A DNA stretch of 64,000 nucleotides. Source: Dryas octopetala. Its lineage: Eukaryota; Streptophyta; Magnoliopsida; Rosales; Rosaceae. The stretch spans positions 17,360,001 through 17,424,000 of the forward strand of contig OY992835.1 of NCBI GenBank assembly GCA_963921425.1. Direction: 5' to 3'. A program made the translations under genes and the position numbers. Positions 12,258 to 24,573 of the stretch are shown one piece after another (position 1 is the stretch's first letter; every line of letters begins with the position of its first letter). The notes beneath the pieces were generated by a model. That model had not been told where the DNA came from. It made no database searches and was given only the letters and a program-made list of their open reading frames with translations.

Positions 12258-13471
12258 TTAGGATATAATCATGTCCTATCTGACATTCCAAACAAGGCGT
12301 ATCTCCTTTTGGAATAGGAATTGTTTTTTTGTTTCCCATAATGAATCTCATATCAATAAACATTCTACACATAAGTCAGTGACTATCAACTAGTTTTACA
12401 GAATCTCTAATTTAATATACATTCTTGATATATTTATTGACTGGTAAAGTTTTTAGAGCATAATGGTTGACTTAGAATATAAAAGCTTTAGGACATAGTA
12501 GTCGTCTAACACAACGATACACAATGTACATAGGTACTAAGGGTGTAAAAACCCTAGTTTGAAATAAAAAGGGTACCAATGAGCATAGCATAGGTCCAAA
12601 ATGGGATATGAATCAGCCTTTCTTTCTATGGTCACTTGACATGCCTCTAGCCAGGTCCTGAGTTCAACACTTTGCCACTAAGAGAAACAAAAGCATCAAT
12701 TTCCAAGGCATAGCACATAATGCAACCATCTATGTGCAAACTAGTCTTCACAATATGATGATGGGGTACCTCCTTCAGCTTTTGGCCCATCCTCCTCATT
12801 TATTCTCTTTATCTGTCTCTGCAATTCCAACATATCTCTCTCTCCCTCTCAAAAGTGAAGTGGGGTTTGCATTTGAATGACCAATTTGCCACTGGGAGTA
12901 AGAGGTCACTTTCTCTCTCTTTAATGTGTGTTTTTTATTAGGAAGAGTTACAAGTTTTGGAATTTGATGGGACAGGAGCTAAAGGCTTTTGGCTGGGGAT
13001 TGAGATCCGTTTGCCCTTAGCTAGAGGACAGTTTGGCTGACATTGTTTGGAGACACTGTAAAAAAAGAAAGGGACTGCGATGTATGCTAGCTGCCTTTGG
13101 TGACCTGGATCCGACCAAACATGCTTCTTGCTCTAGTTGCACTGCACTGCCCTCGGAACTAAAGGCCTGCTCTCTTTTTCTCTCTCACCCATGTGACCTT
13201 GCCCCTTTCACTATGAGGGTACATTTGTCATTTTGCATATGTACTTGTATATTTACATTCACTGTTTTGTTTATTTCCATACCAAGGAGTTATAGAACGC
13301 TTTTTCTTTTAATGCTATTATGCCCCTATTATAATTTGAATGAATGTATAATATTATATTAATATATCATGTGGTTATATTGTTAATTTGTTACTTATAA
13401 TAAATTTTTATACGAATAATGTGCGTACTGTCTAATGTAAATTTTTTATTAAGTGCTTATGTTTCTACCCC

Positions 13472-14108
13472 TATGTCCTATTTTTTCACTCACCTTATTT
13501 TTATACTCACCATTTAATTTGAAAAAATATTAAAAAAAACTCTTCATACCTTATATTCTTCCTGTAATATTATTTGATATATCAACTCAAACACCTAACT
13601 AAAGACTCTTTCTACCCCCTTAACTATCATATATCGCACCAATCCACCTTTTTTATAATTTTTTTTTCCATAAACTCTAATTCTACTATGTCACCGAAGC
13701 TTAAAATTGATGATACTATTTGGTTGATGCCCATATATTTATTAAAATGTATAATTATTCTATACCACGAACTCTTTTTATTTATTTATAATTTTAGATC
13801 AATAATTCATTATATTTTAATGTTTCTTTTGATTTAGAAATTGAATATATATTTTAAAGATTTAATTTGGCATTAGGAATGAATTATAGGATGCCTATAA
13901 GATTCTTTTTCTTCTATTTGGAAAAAGATGGTTGGGTGAAATAATAGTTAAGGGGGGAAATGAGATAATGTTTAGTATGTAGGTGTTTAAGTTGGTATAT
14001 CAAAAGGCATTATAGGAATAATGAGAGGTTAGAATAATGTTTATATATTTTTGTCAAAATTAATGGTGGATATTAAATCAAGGTGGATGGAAAAATATAA
14101 ACACTCTT
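13472..14108. mobile_element. MITE with long inverted repeats
   Basis: The two halves are imperfect inverted copies over much of their length. For example, GATATATCAACTCAAACACC (about 13575) pairs with sequence near 13985-14005, and the CTTAACTAT phrase at 13619 pairs with 13945-13955. No coding capacity is visible. The outer ends are approximate and no target duplication was fixed. Confidence 0.5.
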
Positions 14109-14715
14109 TACCATTTGCAAGACATGTAAGAGCTTTGTGGGCCTATAAGCTTAATGAGTGTGTAATTAAATTCACATTCTAAAATCCAACGGATATGTAT
14201 GCGCTTGTAGGTAGTAGTAATAATAATAAAATTAATGCTAGTTGTTGCAACAATTAAATGAAGATATGTATTTATTTAAAATGATGCTCATTTCAATTAC
14301 TTTTCTTACTTTTGGGGGAAAAAATAATTGGCAAAATAATTGGGTTGTACATATTTGTCCATTTGAAAATATTTGATATTGTTTGAGATAAGTCCAAAAA
14401 TTGTGTTGGGCTGTTTCTTCTAGCCCAACAACTCCTTATGTAATTCAAAACCATCCACAACCAACCTAAGCCCAATATATGGTCAACTGACTCAACCTCC
14501 AGAAGGCCCATAATTTAGTACTACTCACTAGCGAACCCCTTGTAAAGTACATGTTCCTGGATCCAGCTGGAAGTCTCAAAATGATCTGTTCTTTGTTTTT
14601 TTTATATGAGATAGAAGGAAAATATTTGAACTGAGCATCTCTTCCAACAAATTAGAAAGAAATATCAAATGAGAGGGACCGTAAACCCTAGACTAATAGT
14701 TGGTTGATTTCAAAA

Positions 14716-14923
14716 GAGAGCTACTATGTGTACACTCATTTTCCTCTCAATACACATTCCTTTTTCACCTCATATTTTATTTTCTTTTTAATTTTATCAA
14801 TTTCTTAATACAGACCCCCAAAATTCTTAAAATACCCTTATTACCCTTTCCCTCAGCAATGGTGAGAAAACAAAGAAACATGGAAGAATAGAGAGAAAGG
14901 GAGAAAAATAGAGAGTGGAAGAG

Positions 14924-14962
<39 letters not shown>

Positions 14963-15088
14963 GGGAGAAGAGCCACTGCCGATGTGGGTCTAAACGCGGT
15001 ATTTAGGTAAATTTATTATTTTAGAAATTGATATGAATGAGTGTGTAGTGAAAGGAAAGAGGGTGTACATATAAATGATTTATTATTG
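14716..15088. mobile_element. Probable MITE with TIRs and an internal GA microsatellite
   Basis: The left end near 14721 (CTACTATGTGTACACTC) and the right end near 15060-15088 are imperfect inverted copies. The interior has an AG dinucleotide run at about 14930-14959. Its layout (TIRs, CT/GA-rich arms) resembles the 38329-39173 family, but the ends differ. Confidence 0.4.
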
Positions 15089-16685
15089 TCATTTTTTTTT
15101 TTCTAATACATGACAAAGATATTAAAATAATGCGAGATGTAAGTAAGTGTATGAACGCTCAACACATTGTTCACTCACATCCCACAATGCTTCCACATCA
15201 TACAACCATTCACTATGCAACACATTTTTTAATTGGCATGATGAGGATTTCCCCACTCTTTTCTCGTCTTATTGTATTGCATAAATTTGAACAGGATTTT
15301 GATAAAGATCCCTTCAGCAGATGAACTGTGGGTTGAATCAGGAGCTTGCTAGACTGTCTTCTAAGGCAGGCCACCAGATTGCCAGGCAGACCTTTGGATT
15401 CCAGGGAATTTCTGGCTCTGCCTTTTTATTAATCTAAAGTTTTTTATGCGGAGGAAGTGACTTTTTCTCCATTGCTTCACTGGATGTTTTACCCCATTGA
15501 ATTAGATAATGTGAATATGATTAAGAATTGGAGAATTGCAAAGACAATTAAATAATATTCATAATGTTTGCTTGATCATATTTTAATCAGATTTTCCATC
15601 TGGGTGATGTCGATGGAAAATTTTTATTGATATATAGATCACTAAGATTTAAGGCCTAACATAAAAAGACCGAGGGTTAGAATCAGCAAACCGGGTCATT
15701 ATGAAAAAAGTTTGGAACGTGGCAATCATAGCATATTTATGATATGACATCTAGAATTACGGCGTCATATATTATATTTATTTTAAAAATTATAAACTTT
15801 ATTTGAAATAAAGCACATACTACTATATTATTGGATGTTGCACCATACACGTAGCATGACTTCCCCACCAAAGAATCTCTCGTTATTTTATATTCATATA
15901 AAATATTAGTCAATCCTAAGCCTATCAATTTAATTAATTATATCAAATAATTTCATTTTATTTCACAATCCTTTGTTAATTGTATTGTGTTGGGATCGCA
16001 CAATTGTATATTGTATACAATTATTCTTACATAGCCTAACTTTGCTGATTATTGTGAATTAAATTTAAGACTAAACCAAATATCACTTACATTTGCTTAT
16101 AAAATGAAAATTTAAATGATCATAATCAATACTTCACTATAATAATATTCAATGCATTTTGATCAGTCAATAAAGAAGGTCAAATGGACTGATCCATGGG
16201 CCAAAACTAAGCTAAAAGATGGGATCCAAACCCGACTTTACTACTAAGAAGGTAAGGTCAGCCGTACTAAAAAGACGGACGACCTGGTAGATTACGGGTC
16301 TGGTGCTTACAAATTGTACTACTACCTAAACAGTGAACACAATGATCTGAGATGGGCCCAAAAGGCCCTCCGGATATCACCTCACACTAAAAAAGTGAAA
16401 ACAATAGTACCCACTTCACTTGCCGGGTCCACATGATCCAAGACCTGTTTTCTTTCATAGGATTTTCTTGTTTTTTCTTTTTGATAAAATTAGGAATCCT
16501 CCGAAATTTTAGTGTTTTTCTTTAAAAAGAGTGGGAGATTATGGTGTTTTTGCTTGAACAATAAACTCTTCTTGTATAACTTTGATAAGCATTAGCAACA
16601 AACAAAACTCTTTCACTTGGTAAAAATGGAGATAATCGATTTGTTAACCACGTATAAATTTTGTACGAGATTTCTCAGTATCTTT
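15089..16685. other. Intergenic region, nothing recognised
   Basis: AT-rich sequence. No gene, RNA or well-bounded element could be supported. A short imperfect stem (AAGGCAG..GCC pairing with GGC..CTGCCTT) lies near 15361-15427, but it is too short and mismatched to call a microRNA precursor. Confidence 0.5.
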
Positions 16686-16940
16686 AGAGCTTGTTCGATA
16701 GTGTTTTTAAAATACTTAAAAATACTTTCAAATAGTTAAAAGCGTTTTGCTTATGTGTGACAAAAAAAATTAAAAGTGTTTTTTTTTTTTTGTATAAAAA
16801 TATTGTGCTTCCAACTATATTTACGAGAAGTACTTGGATTTTTTTTCAAAAAAATCGATGAGATTCTAACAAATGTATTTCTAGTGAAAACGCTACCAAG
16901 TAAAAAAGTTTTTTACCGAAACACTCTTAAACAAGCCCTA
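16686..16940. mobile_element. hAT-like MITE (AGAGCTTGTTCG / ACAAGCCCT ends)
   Basis: The left end AGAGCTTGTTCGATAGTG and the right end (CACTCTTAAACAAGCCCT) form imperfect terminal inverted repeats. The body carries AAGCGTTTT / AAAACGCT phrases shared with the elements at 35353-35580 and 53462-53727. It is non-coding, and the target duplication is unclear. Confidence 0.5.
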
Positions 16941-17170
16941 AAACCTTAATCTCTCTCTATATTTGTAATGATGAGTAAAACTTTCATGCAACTTAGCACA
17001 TCATAAAATGTAAGATAGCAGGGTGTATATAAATGTGATAACTGATAAGTAAAATTTTTTTTTTTATGATACCACAACATTATTTCTGTTGTGGAGAAGT
17101 TATTCTCCATGTAAATACATATGGCGGAGAATCTACTAATATAAATATAAAACCATAAACATCTAAACAT

Positions 17171-17214
17171 CAAGTATCATTGTTAAAAAAAAAAAAAAAA
17201 GGGCCAAGTATCAT
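17171..17214 (+). repeat. Possible ultra-short A-tailed insertion
   Basis: A 24-bp A-rich insert (17181-17204) lies between 10-bp duplications CAAGTATCAT at 17171-17180 and 17205-17214. The insert lacks the usual core before its A-run, and the short duplication makes this weaker than the others. Confidence 0.35.
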
Positions 17215-18184
17215 CAAAATTCGATGACACGTAGACTATGTAGTGTCCCCATTGTAAAATTTTCCATAAAACTTGAATTGTTTGAGTATAAAACTGACAC
17301 CGTGAAAGCAAGTCACATAGACCTCTGCATTTTTTTTGTCACCAACTCCATGATAGCCATTTGACAAGTCACAAAGCTACACAGAGAGACACTCTCTCTC
17401 TCTCTCTCTGGAGAAACAGCTTAAAGATTCTTGCTTTGCAATCATTCACCCAAATTAGCCCAACCGTTGAAGGCCGCGTAGACTATCTACCTTCTTCGCT
17501 GTCCCTCTCCTCTTTTTCTCTCTCTTCTCTGTTTCTGAGAAGGTGGCGAAGATCACAAAGAACCCCTCTCTCTGCGCCTCTCCACCCCATTAAACCTTCC
17601 AATTCATGTTTTCTCCAACCACCCATTTGACTCATCCTTCTGATTCTTCTCCGCAGAGACTTCAAATTCCCAAAGACCCACTTTCAATCCGATTCTTATC
17701 GTCAAAAAGCTAACTCTTTGTTCCAACGACTTTGAATTTGGAATCAAGCATTTCTGACCATTTGACTTTAATTCCCGGAAAAAAAAAAAATCACTGAGAC
17801 CAGATTGGGAAATCAAGCTCATTCCCAACCCCTAGACCTCTGGGTCCAAATCTGTCAAGAATCGAGCTTTCTAAGTCAGACCCCAATTGGACGAAATCAA
17901 GCATTTGGGGCCAAACCCATTTGACCCATTTCGTTCAAATTTCAGAGGAAGAGGAAATCACAGAGACCTTGATCGGCAGACGACTTAGATTCACAAACCC
18001 TAGTTCGTGGGCACAATATCTCTGAAAAAGGCAAGTTATTCCCTTTTTTATTTTCTGTCTTTGAATTCAGAGCTGATGAAGAGGAAATCGAGAATTTGGG
18101 GTTAGACCCAGATGCGAGAGTGCTCTGGAAACCCTAATCCAAGCCCTAATTTGTGTTGAAAGACTTCCCGTGGTTGTTGTTTTC
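17215..18184 (+). other. Upstream region and probable 5' UTR of the proline-rich gene
   Basis: A CT-rich tract at 17392-17410 and 17500-17530 is followed by sequence with AACCCTAG/ACCCTAA telobox-like words near 17995-18150, as is common in plant 5' leaders. No TATA box was fixed. An intron in the leader is possible but I could not define one. Confidence 0.35.
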
Positions 18185-18721
18185 ATGGAACCGCCATTGT
18201 CAAGCTTGGTCCTTCTGGTTTTTGGGTTTTCTATTAGCATATGTGCTCTTCTTGTTGAGTCTCAATTTAAAGATGGAGTGAAGGTCCTCTCATCGCTTCA
18301 ATTTTTGGAGCTACCTCCCCCGCCACCACCGCCTCCTCCATCTCCGCCACCTGAATCTCCATCTCCACCGCCACCTGAATCTCCTCCGCCGCCACCACCT
18401 GAATCTCATCCACCGCCACCACCTAAATCTCCTCCACCGCCACCATCTAAATCTCCACCACCGCCATCGCCTCCTCGCCCTCCAAATCAGCTCAATTCCA
18501 AGAATGAATCGAACAGACCGCCGCCACCGGATCATAAGTGGACGAAGCGGAACAATTCTCGCCATCGTAGGCCGCCACCTCCACCTCCGCGGAGGGAGCA
18601 CAAGATCAATGCAGGGAAGAAGATTGGGCTGTTGTTTGCGGGCATCGCTGGCATTCTTCAGATTGGTGTGGTGGGGTTCTTGGTTTTCAAGAAGAGGCAG
18701 CTTCTAAAAGATCAATGGTAG
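18185..18721 (+). CDS. Small proline-rich (extensin-like) single-pass membrane protein
   Basis: Intronless 178-residue ORF. The start is the first ATG (MEPPLSSLVLLVFGFS); the open frame runs a few codons further upstream without another ATG. Residues about 6-24 are hydrophobic and may be a signal peptide. About 44-101 is a block of PPPP runs alternating with ESP, KSP and ESH, of the hydroxyproline-rich glycoprotein type. A basic linker (KWTKRNNSRHRR) and a second short Pro run follow. The end is KKIGLLFAGIAGILQIGVVG plus FLVFKKRQLLK, a likely transmembrane helix with a basic cytosolic tail. This tail is typical of small plant HRGP-like proteins whose function is not known. SPPPP units are candidate arabinosylation sites at the cell surface, which is inference. 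The Pro codons are mostly CCN in short tandem units, so length variation is likely. Confidence 0.75.
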   Translation: MEPPLSSLVLLVFGFSISICALLVESQFKDGVKVLSSLQFLELPPPPPPPPPSPPPESPSPPPPESPPPPPPESHPPPPPKSPPPPPSKSPPPPSPPRPPNQLNSKNESNRPPPPDHKWTKRNNSRHRRPPPPPPRREHKINAGKKIGLLFAGIAGILQIGVVGFLVFKKRQLLKDQW

Positions 18722-21202
18722 ATATGAGACTTGTGTTCTTGAATATTTCAGTATCAGATTTCTCACAAATTCTTTTGTTTCGCCGAGAGCATTGTAGTTG
18801 AGGCTTTTAGTGGATTGGAAATTCTTCAATGAGCGCATTGGGGTGGGGCTGTTATTGAATTGAGATTCTTTGGTGAGCACCAGGGAGTGAATGAATCGCG
18901 GACTGATGGATATGAGTTTTGAATGGATCAGAGAGTTGGTGCTTCCTTTCGACCCCCTTGCCCCCATGCGGTTGTTCTGTAAATGAGTTATTGTTGCTTG
19001 GAATTTTCTTCTTCATGTTTCTTCATTTTTATGTTGATTTTTTTTGTTCTTTAGCTTGTTTAACACGGCTTATAATTTGAAGCAGAAAAAACCATCTTAG
19101 CCTTTGTGTCATGGGCTCATTACCTTTTCTTTTTTCCTGCTAACTTGGACCACCTGACTGTATAACAATATTAGAAATTATGGAAGAATTACAATGACGA
19201 TATAGAGTTTTTTCTCTTTCTATGAGTGCGATTTACTGTAGTTATAGTCTAATTTGTGTTGCATCTATCAATATATTGACATTCACTGCTGAAGCACGCA
19301 TTTTGCTATTGATATCAATGATTTTTGTCCAGAAACATATCAACATGCTGTTTTGTTGGTCTTAACATTTGGATTGATCGATTGGTGATTTGAATTGTGC
19401 ATGACTATGGTTTGAGGACTAGAAGTAATTGCTAGACACTCTGACTTTTGTTATATGTTAGCTTTTTTTTCTAATTGTAGAACATGTAATGTACTGAAAC
19501 TTCTTTTTCTCTTTGTTTTTCTGAAAGTATGTTAAAACATAGGGAAAATTGTTCCCTTTCAATTAGAACATGTCGAGTTCAGTGATGGAGATTTGTGCAT
19601 GGAATCAGAAGTTGAAATGTATTTTCACTGTTGATGTGAGATTCTCTTTGTGCTCAGATTGTGGGGAAAGGACTGCCTCATTCCCTCCTTTTTCAAGGGT
19701 TGTATTAGTTATCAATTTTATCTGTGTCTGTTATAGTTTATGTTGAAGGTGTAGACGAAAGCATGATAAAATGGATGAGGATGATCATCAATTTTGAGTA
19801 ATTCAACTACATTTTTGATTCCGTAGTTTATTGCTGGGATTCTATTTGCATAGTGCAGGATGAGAAAAGACTATGACAGAGTTAGAGTTAGGCGAAGAGA
19901 GCATAATGTGGCCTATTTGACAGAACATGAATGGTTGACTATGACACTTATTTATAATTTGGTGGCAGAGTTTGAATACTTGGGACTTATGTACTAGGTT
20001 TGGCCGGTGAGGGTGGTGGGTGGGAGGAAGGGAGGAGGGGAGGGTGGTGGTTTGGGGGCCAAAAAGACTTATGGGGCTAGGGAAAGCAATTTAGGGGTAT
20101 GTTCAGAAACTCTCCTTGGATAATGGATATGACTGCAGAAATGCAGCGATACTGAACCTTGCTGCGGCCATGTCTAACCTTGACTGTAGAGTTTTTGTCT
20201 CACTACAGTCATGTCTAGCCTTGACTGTAGTATTTTTGTTAGGAGCATTCCGGTTCCTTCAACCCAAAATGAGTCATTAGGAAAGATATATTTGATCCTT
20301 GTATATTTTCATTAACCATTTTTTTGTATGCTGAAGTGATGTTGTGGACCACTATTAATATAAAGAAAGCAATGCTAGATTATGTCTTTTCTTTATATGG
20401 AAAGGTGACGACAGATTAGCCTTAGTAATTTTCTTCTTTAACCACTAAATGTTTTGTATGGACACAATAACAAGACCAGGATTTGTTTTAGCAGAATTAT
20501 GTAGATGATCGATGAATAAAATCTTGTTTAATAACTCGCTCACATGATCCGAGTGCTATTAGCTACTGACTGAAAATTCAAGGTCTCAACCCGGACATTA
20601 GATATTAATGGGGTGAGATTCAAGAGAAGAGAGACCACATTGCACAATCTATGCCTAAAACAGAGAGCTGTGTTTTAGTGCTGTCTATTGGTTGAGCAAA
20701 GCAATAAACCCCTTTAGAAAGCACAAAAAGGGTCCCCATAGATGGAGACCCTTTTTGCAGATGAGTCAATGAGTCAATTCATTGCAGATGTTTCTTATCT
20801 AGGGTCCATAAATATGAACTTCTGCTGTAACCCGATTCCAAATCCCGATTCCAAATCACGAAGTGGTTGAATGCTACTCTACCCATTACATAACTTATGG
20901 AGCCTAGAGGCCCCATGGCATTTCAAAATGCTTCCAGTCAAACAAGTCTATAAAATATCCAACATGTTTCTTAAGAGGAAGAAGAAAATAAATATCAAGA
21001 AAGCAAAAGACAGAAATCCTCCTCCTGTGGTGGCCCTACATTATTCACTCAGAGTCTCACAGTCACAATAAAGCTCCCTAGCCACCAATTCAAGTAAGAA
21101 AGGCAGTGACCCACCAGCAAGTACTCTTTTGGCCTTGATCAAATACCCATAATTGATTAAAGATCACTTCAACCATCTGCACCACAAAGGAAAATTTTCA
21201 AA
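18722..21202. other. Intergenic region between two convergent genes
   Basis: No gene is supported. It contains the 3' flank of the proline-rich gene, a G-rich patch (about 20005-20060), and a small tandem duplication around CTAACCTTGACTGTAG (20188-20240). Confidence 0.5.
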
Positions 21203-22564
21203 TTAAAGAACTGACAATGAAGAGGTCAGACATTGGCACAAGAAGCAAAAGTAAAGAGCAAAAGGGAATACTGACAGTAAATGAAATTACCATTAGGAAC
21301 TCCTGAATTGGATGCAAGATCAAGCCAGGTGTCTGTGCTCTTTGGTGTCCAGTCTCCAAAGAAGTGGTGGAGTGACTTTTGGGTTTCAGATTCTTTCTCA
21401 GTTTTAATTGGTCCGCCTGATTTGAAATCAGTCCCCAAAACAAAGCAATGCTGCTCCTGTGATTGCTGAGATACTTCTGGATTATGTGAGAGGCTTTGGA
21501 ACTGTGATTGTGAGTAGCCTTTGAAGGAATTACTCATTAGTGGCTGACATGATGAGTCAGTTAAGTAGGTTTTTGCATTTGGTGAAGACTCGTGAAAGAA
21601 ATCTAGCTCATCCACACCTTCCTTTGTTCCATGAAAGTACCTATAAAAGAAAGATGTTACCTTTAACTTTAAGAGACTAAAACAAGAAGGCAAATTAATA
21701 AATAATTTGATTTTGCTTAACACAAATCTTAACCTGTAATCTTTATCAGCTTGATTATAAGATCCAGAGTTCAGAAAGAGTTGAGGGGTAGTGTTGTTAT
21801 GAGGTGAGAAACCAGAACCAGGAGGCCTAGAAGAGGAAGAAGAATGAGGGTAATTAAGGAAGGGATAAAGAGGTGAACTTTGGTGAGGATTATGATATTG
21901 GGTTTGTTGTGTTTCAGTGGTTAATGATGAGGAAAGTGGAGAGAAAGAGTATGAATTAGAAGAGATAGAGGGAGAGGTTTTGGGAAGGTTCTTGGTGATG
22001 GATGAGATGGCTGAAGAAGAAGAAGGGTCTGCTGCTGTTGTTGAATTTGTAGTTGAAGAAGCTTCCACAGGCTTTCTTGAACGGTTTCTGCCTCTGTGCA
22101 TGTGTCTCTCACAGTACTTGGAGTCCGGGTATGCTTCCTTTGAGCACCTCCATTTTTTGCCATCTGTTCTTCTGCACCTCCCTGGCTCTGGGTCTACTTT
22201 TCTGCCAAAACCCATCTCAAAACATCCCCACCCAACTGCACCCACACAAGTACCACAGACACAAATTTTCAATTAACCCCCAAAAAAGAAAAAATATAAT
22301 AAAAAACCCAATAGCTTCTTTTTTAAAGAAACAAAAACATGAGCATGTGCTTGCATATGCTTATTGCTTACTAGGATTATGAGGGAAGAGTCTTGAGGAA
22401 ATGGAGGAGTCCAACCTTCTCTTAAAAGAATAGACAAGATCAGTTGGGATGGGTACTCCTGAGACCATGTACTTGAAGATGAGAGCTTGGTGCTCAAGCT
22501 CTTGCCACTGAGTTGCTGTGAAAGGGTACCTACTTCTTGCACTACTTGGATTCCCACTCATCAT
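21203..22564 (-). CDS. GRF5: Growth-regulating factor, GRF5-like
   Basis: Exons (minus strand): 22564-22372, 22235-21734, 21640-21291 and a probable last exon 21210-21203 giving about 350 residues. If the last intron is retained, the frame stops at 21226 instead. The QLQ domain (about 14-49, [19 protein letters not shown]) binds GIF co-activators. The WRC domain (about 79-122) has the C-X9-C-X10-C-X2-H set Cys85, Cys95, Cys106, His109 and a basic nuclear-targeting region. The C-terminal QQHCFVLG..., [10 protein letters not shown] and [10 protein letters not shown] motifs match the AtGRF5/6 clade as I recall it, including the short tail. It starts MMSGNPSS, comparable to the MMS start of AtGRF5. 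A miR396 site overlies the WRC codons. It is a nuclear transcription factor promoting leaf cell proliferation. All lengths and motifs look intact. Confidence 0.9.
22063..22084 (-). promoter_or_regulatory. miR396 target site in the GRF WRC region
   Basis: The transcript-sense sequence encodes the RSRKPVE region. It contains CGTTCAAGAAAGC followed by CTGTGGAA, the canonical GRF site complementary to miR396 with the usual one-base bulge. Cleavage here is the standard way GRF mRNA is restricted to young tissue in plants. Confidence 0.9.
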
Positions 22565-22760
22565 TTTTGAACCAGAACAAAAAGAAAATAAACCCCAAAA
22601 TCAAATACAAAGAAGAAGAAGATGATGCAAAACAAGAACAGGGAAGCTAAGAAGAACACAAGTTCGGAGATTTAAGAGACAAAGAGAAAGAGGATCTGTG
22701 CTTGTTGGGCTGATAGTTTAATAGAGGGTTTAGTTTGAAGCAGAGTCCATTGGTTGCAGC
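22565..22760 (-). other. Probable GRF 5' leader
   Basis: Purine-rich on the plus strand (AAGAAGAAGATGATG, AAAGAGAAAGAGG), so CT-rich in the transcript sense, as is typical of plant GRF leaders. The transcription start is not determined. Confidence 0.4.
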
Positions 22761-22928
22761 ATCTTTTATGCATGGGTACTGAGACTAATGGCTCTCATCT
22801 GATGACACTGCTGCCATCTGTCTCTCTCTCTCTCTCTTCTGAGAAGGCCTGCTCTTATTATGACTGCAACTCTGTTGTTACTGCTTCTGCTCTGCTGCTG
22901 CCTCTGTGCCATGCTCACATGAGTGTGG

Positions 22929-22960
22929 GCCCACGTGGGCCTCAGGCCCGGTTCCACGTG
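22929..22960. promoter_or_regulatory. Paired G-boxes in the GRF upstream region
   Basis: CACGTG occurs at 22932-22937, inside the perfect 12-bp palindrome GCCCACGTGGGC (22929-22940), and again at 22955-22960. G-boxes are bound by bHLH/bZIP factors. They lie about 370-400 bp upstream of the GRF start codon, in a local GC-rich patch. Function is inferred only. Confidence 0.5.
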
Positions 22961-23243
22961 TGTAGGCCTGATGGGGAGGAGCTCGGAATGTCCCACGGGG
23001 CACCGGATAGCTGCTCCTTGTTGCCGCTCTTGTCTCTGAATCTCCACACGACAAGAATTGATAAACAGATGAAAATTAAATTCGAAACATATATTTCTAT
23101 TTAATAAGTCTCTATTATTATTAGATGCAGCTTTGGTTTTGCTCTCCACAAACATGATATAGAGTCCTAGAGAAGTGTGCCTTATTTGTTTTTATGTGGA
23201 GCAGCAAAATTTATAGTGGGGGGGTGGCAAATATCTCTTTTGT

Positions 23244-23288
23244 AATGTGAGAGTGTTGTTTCGACCAAAAAAAAATGTGAGAGTGTTG
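23244..23288 (+). repeat. Ultra-short A-tailed retroinsertion with 15-bp TSD
   Basis: A 15-bp insert (23259-23273, TTTCGACCAAAAAAA) lies between perfect 15-bp duplications (AATGTGAGAGTGTTG) at 23244-23258 and 23274-23288. The core is a variant (GACC rather than GGCC). Confidence 0.6.
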
Positions 23289-23337
23289 AAGCTTGTAATT
23301 AATGAGTCAGTGACTCATCAGTGAGAGAAAGTTTGGG

Positions 23338-23388
23338 CATTGTAGTATTGTAGTTTACCAAAAAAAAAAACAGACATTGTAGTATTGT
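23338..23388 (+). repeat. Ultra-short A-tailed retroinsertion with 15-bp TSD
   Basis: A 21-bp insert (23353-23373) starting GTTTACCAAAAAAAA is flanked by perfect 15-bp duplications (CATTGTAGTATTGTA). It lies 50 bp from the previous insertion. Confidence 0.6.
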
Positions 23389-24573
23389 ACATGTCATGCT
23401 CTTAGTGGGAGACATAGAGGCCAAGCCTGGCTGAGTGAGGACCCTGCTTTGGCCTTTGTGGTACGGATGATGTGCTTTTTCTTTTCCTACCTTTTTGTTT
23501 TTGTTTTTCCCACATCTCCCCAAATTACTTCATCTCTGACTTTCAATGTGAAAATCTGGGGAAGATATAATGAAGTAATGAACTATGGTTTCATTTCTTC
23601 TTTCGGGGTCATGAAATTGTGTTTTTTGTAAAGTCTTGATGACTGTACTAGCTTAAAATGGACTCATTATTTTTAACAGAGGGGAGATCCACCACATGAA
23701 TATAGTTTTACATTAGTAAGTTTTATCTCATTTATTAGAAGCACAATATTTACATGATCAATTAAGATGATATAAATAATTTTATTTTTTTTATCCAAGT
23801 ATTTACATTACTAAGAAGAAAATGGTATTTCACAATCTTTTGGGTTTTTAACTCCCATCCTTGAGTTTGAAGTGACTTGGCAGCCATTTCTATAATTGAG
23901 CAGAGAGATGTTGGATAAAATTGAAAATTTATATATGCATGCATCTGCTAGTTCAACTCATGAATGTACATGATGAAAGCAACAAATGAATGTATCTAGG
24001 AAATTCAAAATTCAAAAATCATGTCATTATATGCCATGTATGTATGTTATTACTTATTAGGTACTGTAGGTTGATCAATGATCAATATGTTGAAGAAGAA
24101 AAAATATTTTCTTGTTGAAATTTTATGCATTCATATTTACCTGAGGATGAGGAACATGTCAAAATACGTCTCAAAATTTGATTCATTTATTCATATTTGA
24201 TCCTATTTTTATCAGCTGATGCATCAGTGTCAGAAATTTAATAATAAAAAAAGACTATTAATTAAGTAATTTTATACTTCATATTTGCTCTTGTAGGAGC
24301 TCTGTAGTGCCTGAGAGTTGCACATCTCCCAAATATATACATCTATTTAGTGCATGTCTATACAAGACAACAAGCTTCTCTTCTGTGTGTGTGTGACTGT
24401 GTTCACACTTCAGAGCTGTTACTCTGCCCCAGAACACATGCCCCTTATTGTGGCTCAACTTTGTCAGCCTTTCATTGATGAATCCAATATTTCCTTAATT
24501 ACATCTCTTTGATTCTTTGAACACACCTCTTTCCATATTAGTCATACTCATCGATCCTTGTTAAACATATTTC

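Larger units (their letters stand above)
9354..13471. other. Intergenic region
   Basis: I see no supported gene. The region is AT-rich with short open frames that lack motifs. It contains the retroinsertion at 11392-11442 and the 16S-like fragment at 12193-12257. A GATCTGAATGGTGC phrase is duplicated near 10079-10112. A TATA-like run near 11530-11542 has no recognisable transcript after it. Confidence 0.6.

Noticed and set aside
13033-13362. 109-codon frame starting MADIVWRHC
   Set aside because: No domain; AT-rich and CT-rich composition; no splice or promoter context.
15361-15427. Possible microRNA-like stem
   Set aside because: Only about 20 paired bases with mismatches and no known mature sequence.
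18311-18601. Minus-strand Arg/Trp-rich frame
   Set aside because: Shadow of the proline-rich coding sequence on the other strand.
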